Source: Sipunculus nudus (lineage: Eukaryota; Annelida; Sipuncula; Golfingiida; Sipunculidae). From it: 64,000 nt of DNA. Positions 26,101 through 41,000 of this stretch are shown piece by piece. The position numbers and the translations under genes were made by a program. Positions within the stretch are counted from its first letter, which is position 1, and the number at the start of each line of letters is the position of its first letter. The stretch covers positions 18,841,019 through 18,905,018 of the forward strand of contig CM049306.1 of NCBI GenBank assembly GCA_026874595.1, written 5' to 3'. The notes beneath the pieces were generated by a model. It searched no databases, had not been told where the DNA came from, and saw only the letters and a program-made list of their open reading frames with translations.

Positions 26101-29100
26101 ACCATATGGAACAGACTATATATCTGAAGAGCAGCCTGACCTCACTGACAAAGATAGAATCCATGTCTCTCTCCATCAGAGACAGCTCTTCATCTTCCTG
26201 ACCTGACCAGCTCTTGGCATATTCTAGATAGCTCTGTCTGAAACACAGTTTACAACATGTAAAATTCACTTTGTAATCACACAGAAACATGTTTTACAAT
26301 ATGTAAAATTCACATTGTTCTCACACAGAAACATGTTTTACAATATGTGTAATTCTCATTATTCTACCACAGAACCATGTTATACAATATTTAAAATTCA
26401 CATTATTCTCATAGAGAAACATGTTTTACAATATGAAAAATTCACATTATTCTCACACAGAAACATGTTTTACAATATGTAAAATTTGTGTTATTCTAAC
26501 ACAGAAAAATGGTCTACAATATGAAAAATTCACATTATTCTCACACAGAAACATGGTTTACAAAATGTAAAATTTGAAGAGGTACAACAGTTCTGGAACA
26601 GTACAAAGAATCTGACCAACTAGAGGGAGTGTCGGATGTTTAAAATTTTGAGCTGGATGCACAATGTGATACATTGGTCTAAAACAATTCTTCCAAAAGC
26701 CTTGAATAATTCTACATACCCATGTACAAGCAGCAGTTCTTCATCTGTGACCAGTCTTGGCTACAAGAACAGAAATAAAACAAATTATAATATGCATATT
26801 ATCTGTAATGTGACCTAAGGTTTGGTTGAACTAACACAAGTACCTTCAAAAGCGAGAAAAAATCTGTTATCTTAGGAAAAAAAGTTGCATGTTCAAAAGA
26901 TATTTAATTTGTAATTAAACATCAATTTTTATAATTATTTAAAACAAAATTTATCTGCCTTTCATCTGATCTTGTTAGTGAATATTTATACATGTATGTA
27001 CTATTATTTAATATGCCTGTATGTTATATTTAGACAAGGTTACAATAATATATGAAGCATGTTACCATAAAGAACAAAATGTAACTATGTATGGTCTCAT
27101 CCACAGGAATAGAACTTTACTAAGAACGAAGCTATAGCATATAATACTGGTATCATTTGCAATGTTTACATCCAATGAGTCAGTATTGGTTATGATAAAC
27201 ATATGCAATCTCAGACAGGAATCTCACAGTGAAAGATAGAATTTTTATTTTTATTATTTAGGCAATAGGAAACTTATAATGATATTTTTGTCAACATAGC
27301 GAACTTAATCAACCAGTGTCAGATTACCAGGGAGACAGGAAAGGTCAATTACAAAGTCTTATATTCAAATGTCTTGTACAGTTAATGTTTTTCCACAAAG
27401 TGAAGATTTTGTCTGGTTATCTGTAAGATCTAATAAGTCCAGCTTACCTCTAATACTTTACATCTCTCCACCAGACCAAGTGTCTTGTGTTTTTCATATA
27501 TCCTTTTTATTCTCTCAGGTCTCTCTGGATGGTCCCTGGATGAAAACAGAAAATTACTTATTTAAATTGAAAAATATAAGTCTAACAATGTATTAACACT
27601 GTTGCAGTTACAGGATAATGCGAGGTGTAATATTTTAACAGAATCAATTAATATACAGGATCACAAACTGCCAAAATAATCTTCTTGAAAACATTTTGCC
27701 TATCCAAAGAAAATTTTTCTGTTGACAAGAAATCTTGAAGATATTTTTTCTTGGTTTTTGGCAGCATGCTGATGTCAAGAGAATTTATCTAGATTTTCTT
27801 TGTCTCGTCACAAGATGCTTTATTCCGATTCGCTCAGCTGCTCTCCATCATGTGATGTTACCCTATAAATGATTACTGTAAAACAAATGTAAAAATTCTT
27901 ACCGATTATTTCGTATTTTATGTCGCATCATGCGCTCATCGTAAACTAGGCATGTCCTGAAATTGTAAATTACATTGTTTAATATAACAGTTTTGATGGT
28001 GAAATACCATAGTTGCAGGTTAATTGATTAATTGATTACCAATGAATAAATTATAATCATATACAAATTTTACTATTTTATTCATTCAAAGAAGCAGGAA
28101 CAGTTTATCATTTAGTGGTCATTATGAGCCACTGAAAATTTGTCAGCTGATAAACCTTACATGGTCAAAATGTTGTTTCTCACACTGACATTCTGTGTTT
28201 TATGTTTATATATTACATATTTATATTTACCTTGTTACAGTTTATTAAACATTTACAGTTACAGTTTGTTAACCTTTACTGAATACTACAGTAAATATTG
28301 AAAGCAACTGATCTCAGTTTACTGAATATAAAGATACTGTTGATTTTCTTATAAAGAAAACCTCTGAACTTCAGAATCTTGAGAATACCTGTTTGGTGGT
28401 TTGGATAGATCTACCTCTCTCTTCAGCTGCTCTATCATTGCAATGACCTGGTCTTTATCTTTTACATACAGATGATAATCTCCATAAATTTCAAACTTTT
28501 CTGGACGGTTTTCTGGAGTTGCAAACACTACATTCCTGAAAAGAATATAAAGGAAGAGGACTAAATGTCTGACATTTAGTACACAGTAACTGCTGAGCTA
28601 TGCTTGTGGTTGATATATCCCCCATTTTTCCCACAAGGCAGGACCTAAATAAACAAGAACCTGGAAATAATATCCATGTCTAACATCTATATGCTACACT
28701 TATATCCATATACTTGTGTCTAGGAGAATAATATCCTCTGCCAGGAGGGTATGCATTCATCCCTGTTCGTCTGTGTATTTATGTTTGTGTGTGTGTGTTG
28801 TTCAATACACAACTCTAGCAATCATGAAAAGAATCTCATGAAATTTTCAGGGCATTTTGGGAATGGGCCAATGAAGGATTGATTAGATTTGGATCCGGCA
28901 CATGATCTGGATTCTGGAACATCATCAAGGAATATTCACAAATATGCAGTTACTTATGCACAAATGAACCTGGGAATAGAGGTTTGAACAAGTGAATGCA
29001 AACAGTTTTGGGAGCAAATCACAACAGGGACCTAGGCTCCCTGCATGGCAGAGGCTTGCATTCCTTAGAATGCAGATTTCTAGTTTATCTATATAACCTA

Positions 29101-31943
29101 GGAAAAAATTTGTTAATCAATACTTATGAGTATACAGCATTCAAAATAAAACTGCAGTTCAGTTACCAACTTACAGTTAACCAAAAGCAGTAGAGCTTGG
29201 CAAGAAGCCTGGAACGTGGCTGTTCCTATAATTTACCTCTTTGTCAGTAATGGTCCCGGGGTAGTAATACTTACTGAGGTCTCTCTTCATTATCCTCCCA
29301 CATCTCTGCTCCCTGATTGAACGCAAAACACTTCCAATGTGGAGACAGGGCATCTTGAACATGAAGAATTGTACTGACCATACTAAAAAACAACCAAATT
29401 AAAAATATATACTATTTGCACAAGGTTTTAATATTTTGTGGCCTTAAACATGTTCTGGTATTTTTCTTATTACAATATGCATTAATTCACTTTTCATTTT
29501 ACATTCTTATATATAATGCCAAAAAAATCTAACAACCATTTTTATTTTTCCTTACCAGTACTCCTTAGTAATACAATGACATTATCATGGACAACAGTCT
29601 ATTTTACAATCTAATCCACTATCCCTATCAACATTTTTTTGCAATTAGTTTTTTGGTATGATAAACTGGGTAAACAAAACTTGCACCAAAACTAAACAGA
29701 AAGATTGAAAACATGGTGTAAGAGCATGACAGATATTGATGTATGCCCATGCAAGGTGCTATTTAAAAGCCTTGTATTGGCAGTTTCAATGAGTTTGAAC
29801 TGAAGTTCAATAGCCATATGCACTTTGAACTCAATATCTTTCCGAAAAAAGAGAGAAATATTGACCGCCTCACCTATCACATGGTGAACCAACTGAACCA
29901 ATGTGTGGACTCGGGTCATCTAATAATGCTCTCAAGGTCAAGGCCACACCTTCTGTTAGAGACTCTAAACAATAACCACCCTGAAAGTAAGTCAACAGCT
30001 TAACACAATCATCATTTCATAAGATACCAGGTGTAGTATGAAAGAAACAAATTGCATGTAGAATTATTTTTGTGCATATAGGATATGTTTATACATTGAC
30101 AAATACATTAAACTGTAGCTGCCCCTACTTTATATTTACTATTTTTCTCAAAATAGTTTTAAAAAAAATAAACAGAAAAATCAACTGCTCAACAGTTGGT
30201 ATGCTCTCCGCATGATACACCTGGTTCAGACACAGGGCAACAACAAACCTTGATATAGTCAGCTAAAGACCCATGGACAAATCAATTTCAAGATAGGGAG
30301 AAATTCTAATCATGGATTACAACTTGAAATTCTGGCATAACAGATGTTATAGTCTTCAGACCTTGGTTACATCCCATTGTAATAATCCCGATTCTTCTGT
30401 CATGTATCTATTGATATGCTAAATATGTGGTGCAACAGATACAGCTTTCAAATATAAGGTCCTAAGTCACATATTTAAACACAGAAATGTACCTTTTAAT
30501 TTTTTTAATTTTTACTGCTCACAAGTTGTTCGGCAGGGACTATAATGATTGCTAAACAAAGAAAGAACTGTGTGTGGTGTAACAGGTCTTATTTGCAAAA
30601 GAAGTTATCTGGTCAGACCAAATTTCAAAGCAATCTATCCAACCATTCTTGAGAATACTGAACCTCCCATCTGAAAACAACCAGCTGAAATATCATGAAT
30701 TCATATAAGCCAATATCACATTACATCTTTAATATACAGACCTATTATTCAAACAAGAAGCATAAGAAAAGACCATGATCCACTTCATACTCTGCTTAAA
30801 TATATCACTTATTTTGGAGTCAAGGCAATGGTTTGCATATATCTGCTGCCTCTAAATGGCCATCCCTCATCCTGATGATATATTGTAACATTTCAGCCAA
30901 CTTCAATTAAAATACAAACTTGTATATATATAACCAACAAAGATACCTGATGAACATTAGGAAGTTTAACAGGCATTACCACTGTTACAAGAAATCTTAC
31001 ACTGGGCACATGTAGAGTTAATGTACAGGAAAACCAATAACCTTTGACAATAACCTTTGAAAGCACCTGCCCAACGGTCAAGTATCATCTAGCTTTTCCT
31101 TGCCCTACATAAATTTTTACTTGCCCTTCAAAAATATCCTTCACAGCCAGGAACATGAAGTGGTGTTCAACATGAGTGTTTTCTTGTATATTAAACAATA
31201 TTTATGTTTATATGAGTTTATTTGTTAATTATAATTCTCATTATTATATTTACACATAAAGAAGAATAATCAACAAGATTTCCATCCTCTAAGGATGAAA
31301 ATGGCTAAATGAATATTAGTTAAGATTAAGGCTTTTCACTAAAGGCTTATGTTGGACCTGTTTGTACAGCAGGGCAAGAAGGAACTGACTTTTGTTTGCC
31401 CTGCCAACACTTTCTGAAATTTTTACTTGCTGCAGGCAATGTCAATCCCTGAAAGCCTCTACTTACAGGCACCTGTCTAATATGGCCACCTATCTATTAC
31501 AGGCAAAACCTCAGGTTCTGACCATGTCAATATTTGATTTGTTCCACTGTACATTTATTATGAATATTATGGATATGGGAGTATAAGTCTACTGTTCGAT
31601 ACATACCTCTAAAACAATACAAAGTTTTCCTTCTGCAAATGGCTTAAGCAGGTTTATAAAGTGTGCATAACAGGCGGGAGTGACCTCCATCTCTCCCTGA
31701 AATGTATGATTTTCATTTAAATGTGATATTGTATATAATTCAATGAAAATATGTCATGAATAATAATGGGTGCAGTGCCCTATAGCTCTATCATTCTGTT
31801 ACAAACACTGGAATTAAAAGCTATTTAATAACAACTTTGTGCAGATTGGAAATTTAAAAAGTACATCCCACAGACTTGCTCATACTATCTTGAATATCCA
31901 TACAGATCAATGAACATTATGGTGCTGCTTTCCACATCACAAA

Positions 31944-32014
<71 letters not shown>

Positions 32015-35000
32015 CATTATATCGCCACGAAACACTCTGTATTTAATCCAGTGACTGCTGTTACACCCCTAAGTCCCACCACCCAATAAAACACCAAGGA
32101 GTGCTTATTAAGAGAGCAGTGCAAAGAAGGTCAATTATCATATCTTTAATCTCATTTGCAAATCACATTTACTTATTGAACTGATTCATTCTTCTCAGAG
32201 TTGTGGAACAATTATCATAAGTGTACTTCATTTTGGCAAATGTACTGGAATAGTACTTCAAATTTTTTAACGTTGTAACCAGCCCCTAAAAGCCTTATCT
32301 GGAAGAAGAAGATAAGCTGTTACTTGAACACTAACTGGTCACTTGTCCACAAACTAGTCACATGATCTGCAATTCCTACCTCTGGACATCCGAAAGCTGC
32401 ATCATACCCACTGGACACCAAGATAAGTTGAGGGTTAAACTGAAACCAGAGAGAGTTAACCTCTTAAACATACAAATCTAAATGTACTTTTTTTGCTCTA
32501 ATAATTAAATTGCAGTTATCAATAATTGTAATTATCACTAAATTTAAAGCTTGTAAAAAGGATGTAGTCAATAGGTCTCTAAATACATGTAATATCCAGA
32601 TTCCTTAATCAATATTATTTTTACCATTTTGATTCTAACAAACACTGCAGAAGCTAAGGTAAGTTTACTCCAATGAGAATGATTCAGTTTGACTTCATAT
32701 GATTATAACAATTGTCATGAGTACTATAATTCTTATGATCCTTCTGTCAGGGCAGTCAAATGCTGTGCACTAAATCCTTCATGAAAAAATACTCAGTTAA
32801 CTCTCTACTTTTCCGATTAATTTTTAGACATCAGACAAAGTCTGGCACTCTTTATATTTACATTTCAAGTAATATCTTGCTAAGTTTCATTGTACTCTTT
32901 CTGGGTACCAGTTATTCATCAGTTATTACTGAGAAAGTTTGAGAATAACTGAAATCAGAAAAGAAAATAAATATGTGATCTGTCTGACCTCAGAAAAACT
33001 AGTAAAACAAGGGCTTTCTAGCTGTCGATGTCAAGCTCCAGTGGACCTGAGAGGCTGTCTGAACTAATACAGTTCAATTAAACTGCAGCTATTCACAGAA
33101 TCTTTTTGATGTGCAGAAAACATCCCTCATCCCTTTTTCACAGAAACCTGAACTGAAGACAGTACATTAGTTAAATTATTGTTCCACTGCTATAAATCTA
33201 AGAATCTAATGCAACAACTTTTCTTTTTTAAATTATACAAAAGTCATGCAAAATCATACTTCATATGCCAAAGGCAGGAGTACTTGCTGAAAAATGGCCA
33301 GATAGTCAGCATTCCCCATACCAATCTGAAATTTTAAAAAATCAAGATTCAGACCAATTAAATATACAATCACAAAGAAACAAGACCCCCAAATATATTT
33401 ATGTTATACTAATATCACTCCACTGATAATTGGTTGCTGAACTATGAATTAAGAATTAAAATGATTACTGTCAACATAAATGGCAAACTATCTTGTATGG
33501 TCAATTACCCGCATCAAAGTTTATCACTGATCTCTAAAGTGTATGATTAAACATTGTCATTGTGTTATACGTATGAATAATACTGTCACTGTGTTAAGAA
33601 CATGATTAAAAACTGTCACTGAAATAATTATTTTCTGAATCAACAAATGTGAATAAAAGCATACACTCAGACATTTTTTTTTTCATTTGACAGGAATAAG
33701 GCATCATGCATTCAATTTTCCCCTGCAATTAACATATGTAAAGACATATCCCAGTACATTTAACTATTTTTATTCTATTGTGATACTTTTCCTATATAGT
33801 CCTCCAAACTGGAATAGTTCAAAGTATTTCTATGCTCAAAAAAGTCGGCTGAAGTCATTAAATTGTATTTTGATATATATTCCCAGCAAGCTGACCTTGT
33901 TTAATGGTACGTTGATATTGTAGCCTTTTCCTGGTCCTTCTCCGATGTAGTCATAATCAGACTCTCTCAGATTTGGCCAAAATGTGCCAAATTCATACCG
34001 ATGTATGGAAAAATACATAACCCTTAAAAAAATCAAGCATATTCATTCTACCAAAAACTGAATATGTATTCAGTACTGCAATAAAACCTACTTAGTGTAT
34101 GTATGATGATTTAAGCCTTGCTTTTTTTAAAGTAAGCCATAAATCCACTTAACTCTGCTAATATCTGCATTACAAGAGCACACACTACAAAAGGACATTT
34201 TAATACAAGCATTTCTGAGTACACTTGTCTATTTCTTGAGAAGTTGCCATAATTCTGAATCAAAATAAATGAGTTGAAAGTCTATAAAATGTGTTGTTGT
34301 TTACTGAACCTGAAAAATCAACTTTTACACCAATTATCATGATCTCCAGAAATACATTTTTGTAATTAAATTAATAAAGTTAATAATTTAGAATAAAAAT
34401 GCATTTTTAAAATTCTTATACAAAAACAAAATAAAACTAAACATTTAATATGAAAAAAAAACAACAAAATAATAGGATATTTATATTTTGCATCAGCCGA
34501 AGAACTGTTAAAATTTAAGATATCACACTCAAAATGAAATAATAAGTACTGACCTTGGGTCATCATAGAACATGTACTGGGAGGCTTGACCATGGTGGAC
34601 ATCCCAGTCTACAATCAGTATCCTGTATACAGAAATCAAAAGTCAATCAGGAGCAGAAGATTCAATGTTTTATGTAGTGATGTGACAAAAACCCAGTGAC
34701 ATTCAATCACCATCTTATAATAAAAGTTCAATGTAATTATATTATAGGTAACAAATTTTTTCATGCATTATATATATACTAATTTTAACACCATATGACT
34801 TAATAAACAATGTACTTTTAGAGCAGACCTGACTAAAAAGAAATTTAAAATATCAAAACAAAAATATAAAAGCCAAAATCTTAAGTCATGACATCTTACC
34901 AAATGCCAATCCAACAAAAAGGTTGTTTTTGACCTGTATACTGACCTCTCAAGTCCCATGTTTTCCACAGCATGTTTGGCAGCTATGGCAACATTGTTGT

Positions 35001-38000
35001 AGAAGCAGTACCCACAGGCCTCCTTATGGGTGGCATGGTGACCAGGAGGTCTGAAAATAAATTAAACTACAAGGAATAAGGACAAGCAGGATCTGTATTC
35101 ATACATACAGTGAAACCTGTGTTATGAGACCACCCAGGGGACTGGCCAAAAGTGGTCTTAATTTATAGGTGGTCTTATAAGACAGGTCAGTTACGAGTAA
35201 TGTGAATTCTGTCACTAATCGGTGCTCTTTCAGACAGGTTCTACTGGAGGCCCCCACTTGTGCCTTATGAATTGGTTAGAATTGCTGTCCATTAATCATA
35301 TTCTATATATCCTATTTGAAAGGATCTTTTTAGTACCCCTTTAACCATTTGTATGGGCCTAAAAATTCTCATTTTAATTTGGGGAAAAACAAACTAATAA
35401 TATTTAGAAAATAGAATACGGGTAGTCGACAAGCGACTACGTGTATCCGCCTAAATCAGAGTGGAACGGGTGAAGTGAGGCATGGATTGAGTGGCAAGGG
35501 GAAATAAAGTGTTGCATATTAGCATGGATGTCTGCAGCCAAATGGTGTATGTAGGTTGCCCCCCCTACCACAAAATCCAGAAAGCCGTCCAAGTTGTATA
35601 CATATGCAAAATTTAAGGCAGATAAGTCAATCCACTACATGTATATGAGTGATTTTAGCCCGTGGCAGACAAACAGATGGACGCTGAGCAAAAATGGTTG
35701 CAGGTGACGCCACCAGTTTTGCGTATGATAAAGAGCTATGTGAGAACTATACACATGCAAAACTTTGGCCCAATCGGTCAAACGGTTCCCAAGATATGAG
35801 CTTGGATGTCTGCTGCATAAACTAGAATGCAGGTGGCGCCACCTGTCATAAAATCAAGAGAGCTGTCGGGGATGTATAAACCTGCAAAATTTTAGGCAGA
35901 TATGTCAAACCACTGCCGAGATATGAGTGATTTTATCCCATGGCAGACAAACAGACAGGAGCTGTGAAAAAATGGTTGCAGGTGGGGCCACCAGTTTTGC
36001 GTATGATAAAGAGCTATGTGAGATCTATACACATGCAAAATTTTGGCCAAATCGGTCAAACGGTTCCCGAGATATGAGCTTGGATGTCTGCAGCATAAAC
36101 GTGAATGTAGGTGGCGCCACCTGTCATAAAATCAGAAAAGCTATCCAAGATGTATACGCATGCCGAATTTCAGGTGAATAAGTCAAGTCACTGCAGAGAT
36201 ATGAGTGATTTTAACCCAAGGCAGACGAACAGATGGACACTGTGCAAACATGGTTGCAGGTGGCGTCACCATTTTTTGTGTATGTTATAAAGCTCTCCAA
36301 GGGCTACATTTGTGCAAAAAATTTTCCTGATCGGTCAAACGGTTCCTGAGATATGAGCTTGGATGTCTGCAGCGTAAACGTGAATGTAGGTGGCGCCACC
36401 TGTCATAAAATCAGAAAAGCTATCCAGGATGTTTACGCATGCCGAATTTCAGGTGAATAAGTCAAGTCACTGCAGAGATATGAGTGATTTTAACCCAAGG
36501 CAGACGAACAGATGGACACTGTGCAAACATGGTTGCAGGTGGCGCCACCATTTTTTGTGTATGTTATAAAGCTCTCCAAGGGCTACATTTGTGCAAAAAA
36601 TATTTTCCTGATCGGTCAAACGGTTCCCGAGATATGTGGGTTTATGTGTGGAAACAGACGCACAAACGGACGCAGAGCGCAGAGGAAAGGTCAGAGGTCA
36701 AAACAAAATCGGGGCGCAGCAGTTCACATGTGACCCGAACATAATCCCGGGTTTCGTAAAATTCCGCCGCGCGGTTACGGAGGAGTTCTCCAGACACCTA
36801 CGCGGCGGCCGCGGCGGCGTGCAGCTGAAAACATAGTATCCGCAGAACTCTGTTTTGGCGGATACAATGAACTGATCTTTTCTAATCAGGACATTAAACT
36901 ATTTGTTGAAGACCTCACCTGATGATGGCCATCCCATTTCTGACCTGCAATGTAAAAATATTATCAATCAAATATATAATCTTGACATAAACCAGTTTGA
37001 AAGAAATATACATATAAAGGGAAAGACTTCAGTAAATGAAACTCTTTTTTTCTTATTACTGTTCAATTCTGTTTATTACATATTTGTTATGAAATAAAGC
37101 AACCATATATCACATTAAAGTTGCATTAACTTTACTTCTCAATAAAGAAGCAATTAATATGACTTTGGTAATGAATCAGTGGCGGATCCAGGAGGAGGGT
37201 CCAGGGGGTCTGGACACCCCCCCCCCCCCCTTTTTTAGCCGCCACAACCTTTTTTAAAGGTTTCAGACCAAATTTTGCAGCTGGACCTGGACCCATCCCT
37301 CCCCCTTTCAAGACCTAGATACTTATTCTAAGCATTATCATTAGTCCTCGTTTCGTCGGACCTCTCCTTTTCCTAAATCCTGGATCCGCCCCTGTGAATA
37401 TAACTATTTACAGATTAATTTAATGAACAGTCCATTATGAAGCAGTCTACTGACCAAAAATGCCATCTTTACCTCAGGGTTACCACATAAGATATCAAAG
37501 TAACAGTACTTACCAACATTGTTCCACTTAGTTAAAGTAGATTATAGTTAACATTTTGCTTAAGTAATTTTAAACTAATGACCAACATCCTTACTTTGCC
37601 TTCAGCCACCTGCTTCACCAGATCCACAGTGCTGCCTACAGCCAGCCTTGCAGCTTCACTGGTCTTCTGTAAGAGGCAGAAGTTGAGATATTAAAGATCA
37701 TGTACAGTTCTCAGGAACAAATACATCATTGTCAGACATGTGGTTATAACACACCATAACTCCTGCCTGGAAGTGAAACAGCTGAACTTGCTTCAATGTG
37801 AAAAAAATAATTTTTGGAAAAAATATACAACATTCAGATTTTTTAAAATTTAGGCCAAATTATTCTATTTTGAAAAAAAATATTCTCACATGTGGGCCAA
37901 AACTGAATGGACCAGTGAACTACAAATTTACATCACTATACAAGTTGTTGATCAAGAAAGGATGTGAGGATATAAATAGCAACAGAAAAGGCACTACACA

Positions 38001-41000
38001 AGGGAAATATTATTCTGTAGCCACATCAAAAACTAGACACAGACTACATAACTACTGCAAGATCATAAATTAATTAATAATACAACTGTTGTAAATCTCA
38101 TGACCTCAACCTCAATAAATATATGCAGATTTTAACAAGAATCAAACTCCTGGGAGATATTATATCAGTAATCATTAACACTGCGTTTTATCAAATTCCA
38201 TAATATTCTTGACAAGTGATCACACTGAAATTCAGGTCTTATGACCTCTAACCTCATTTAATATTTGCAGATTTTTCTTAAAATTAAATTCAGGTGAGAT
38301 GTTTTATTTGAATCCATTCATTGTGAGTTCAGTTATAATCCATCATATTCTTGTTAAAGAGACATAATCAGGAGCTAAATTATGGCTATTCTTTCACACT
38401 ATCAGTTCAGTTTTGCTTTGTACAAAAAAAAAACTGACCCAGCATATGGTCTCATTTCCTCGCATATGGCTGTTTAACACCATGTTATGGCTCTGGGTGT
38501 TGGTAAACACAGCCTGTTTACCATAATAAGGCCGCGAAACCAGAGGTCCGATTAAGAGTGGCAACACGCTGTGTTTCAGCCAGTAGAAACATGTATTACA
38601 TTTTTTTGGGCAAAGTCAGACCGGGCATCTCCTGATTGACACGTGTTTTAGCTCAGCCATGCACACGGCCCCACGTGCGTGTTTATGTTGACATCTTTCA
38701 TCATGCCCGGTCCACTGTTTTTTACATTTGTTCACAGGAGAAAGGAAACAGTTTCAGGGCAATATTTTGGCAGGTACAGATTTTTTTTAAGGGAAGAAGC
38801 TTTTTTTCGTGTTACCTCAATATGCTTTATAGGTGATTGGGCCCATTTAAGACAGGCGTAAAATGAAAATATAATCATACCTGTACTGATACAACGATTC
38901 ATTCCTAATCAATCCCATTTAGTTTAACCAGAATAAAACAAGAACATTTTCTATCATTTTATATAAACAGTTTTCAAAACAAGTCTTGTGAAACAAAAAT
39001 AAGTTATTTAAATCATAAGCTGAAAATAAATACAGGCATTGTACCCTAGTTATTAACTAAATATCGAGGCATGTAACAATGTAATGACACATCTACTAAC
39101 AGGGTGGAAGAAGACATTGTCAAACTTGGAGGAGGCTTCTTTGAGCTGTTCTGTGTCAGTTGTAGCTGTCTGATCAACGATGCTCATCAGGTCAGTGTGG
39201 TGCTGAGACAGAATCTCCTCATCTGTAGCCTGCCTTGCCTGAAAAAAATTAACAATCATAAAAACAAGGGCCTGAGGACCCAATGCTCACTTATGAACAT
39301 TAAGCATAAGACAATACTGAAAAAAGTGAGACTGAATCAAATACATCTGGATAATGCTTTTTTAAGTATACATTTTAGGCATTAATCTCCTGTAACTGCG
39401 AATATTTTGCAATTTTGCTATGACAGAGATTTCAATAGTACATCTATTGCAGTTTTGAAGATGAAACTGACTTTCTTTAATCTTTATATGGTCAATAACT
39501 TTTGTAGCATACTTGGTCAAATGTATATCAATGTGTACCAAACTTTCATGACTAACTATACAGCCATAGTTGAGAGAAGCTGCAAAAAAAACCAACAGAC
39601 ACATGCCAGATGCTGCACCAAATGAATGCCACACAGGTGAGTTACCGGTAAGAATTGTCTGTAGGGACAACCCTGTGTGTAGCTGAATGACTGCTCAGGA
39701 CTATATATTTACTAAAAATAAAACTTTACACAGTGCTTTGACTGAGCCACAAATTTCACCATGCAGGCGAGTTCTAATTACATAATGTTAAACACTGTGG
39801 ATGAAGTACTGGAACATCATGATATGAATTGTGCTGCCCTCTTGTGGCCAAGTGGCAAACAAACCAGCCACATAACAAAAAGAGGATCACCAAATGAAGT
39901 TAATTCTATAGGCATTTAAAACAAAGTTTAACAACTTTAACAACTTTGTATATAACTTTGTTTATTTACCTCCAATGGATTCAGTGCAAGGCAAAACATT
40001 GTCCATGCAGACAATAAGCACAACACCTCTTGGTACCCATTGATTAGGAATTTTTTCTACTGGTTTGCATGAATGCAAGTTATCTTGCAAATACATGCAG
40101 ATAAAGGTAATGGTACTGACAACAGTTATCTCATTTGTTTCTATAAAACCCCGGCATTCCCTCCCTGTGAATGGTGGCTTTGTTAGTAAACTGTTGTGAG
40201 CTTTTCTGTATTAATGAGAATTTTCTCTGTTAAAGTTTATACGCCAGAGTAAGCCAACCGAAAATTTTCCCTTATTGGGCCTATTATCGCCCACCCCGCC
40301 TCGTTCCCATGTATCTAGGTCACACTTCCGTTTCCTGTAATCACTTTTTTATCGATGGCGGAATTAAGTGGACTGGGAGGGAGCGTTGTTTGTAAAACAG
40401 AAAAGCTCACAACAGTTAACTAACAAAACCACCATTCACAGGGAGGGAATGAGGGGGTTTTATTACGTAAACATAATTGTGAGCTGTTTCTGTATTAATG
40501 AGAATATAACAGATAAACCTTGGGGAGGGGATACCTACCTGGAACGACGGAATGAAGAGAACATCACTGCAGTGATGGAGCGGACAAAGACGTCGCCGGA
40601 ACAGACGTAGGAGGCGAGGACGGTCTGGAGAACTGTAGGACCTCACCTGCCGCAATCACAGGGCCCAAGGAATAAAGGCCTGAAGCTTGTAACTGGACAT
40701 CCTGGAGATAAAAGCGGGTGAAGGTAGAAGGGGACTTCCAATATCCTTTCTTGACCAGTTGGTTTTGGGAAATCCCCGATAAATGGCCCAACGATGTAGA
40801 AAGGGCCCTGATGTCATGAGCCTTGACGTGAAGCTGCTCTAAGGTTGATGGAGAAGCCGATTCATATGCTGAGATAATGGTAGCTTTTAGTCACTCACTA
40901 ATGGTGATAGGGCTAATTTCTTTGTTTGAAGTGGTGACTTTCTTTGAAATAAACAACTTCTTGGGCCCCCCCCCCCTTTTAGAAGGAGTAGCTTAGAGAA

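Noticed and set aside
38636-38861. Plus-strand ORFs of 60-66 codons
   Set aside because: Overlapping frames in an intron with no homology; likely chance or part of an unrecognised repeat shared with ~3.0-3.3 kb.
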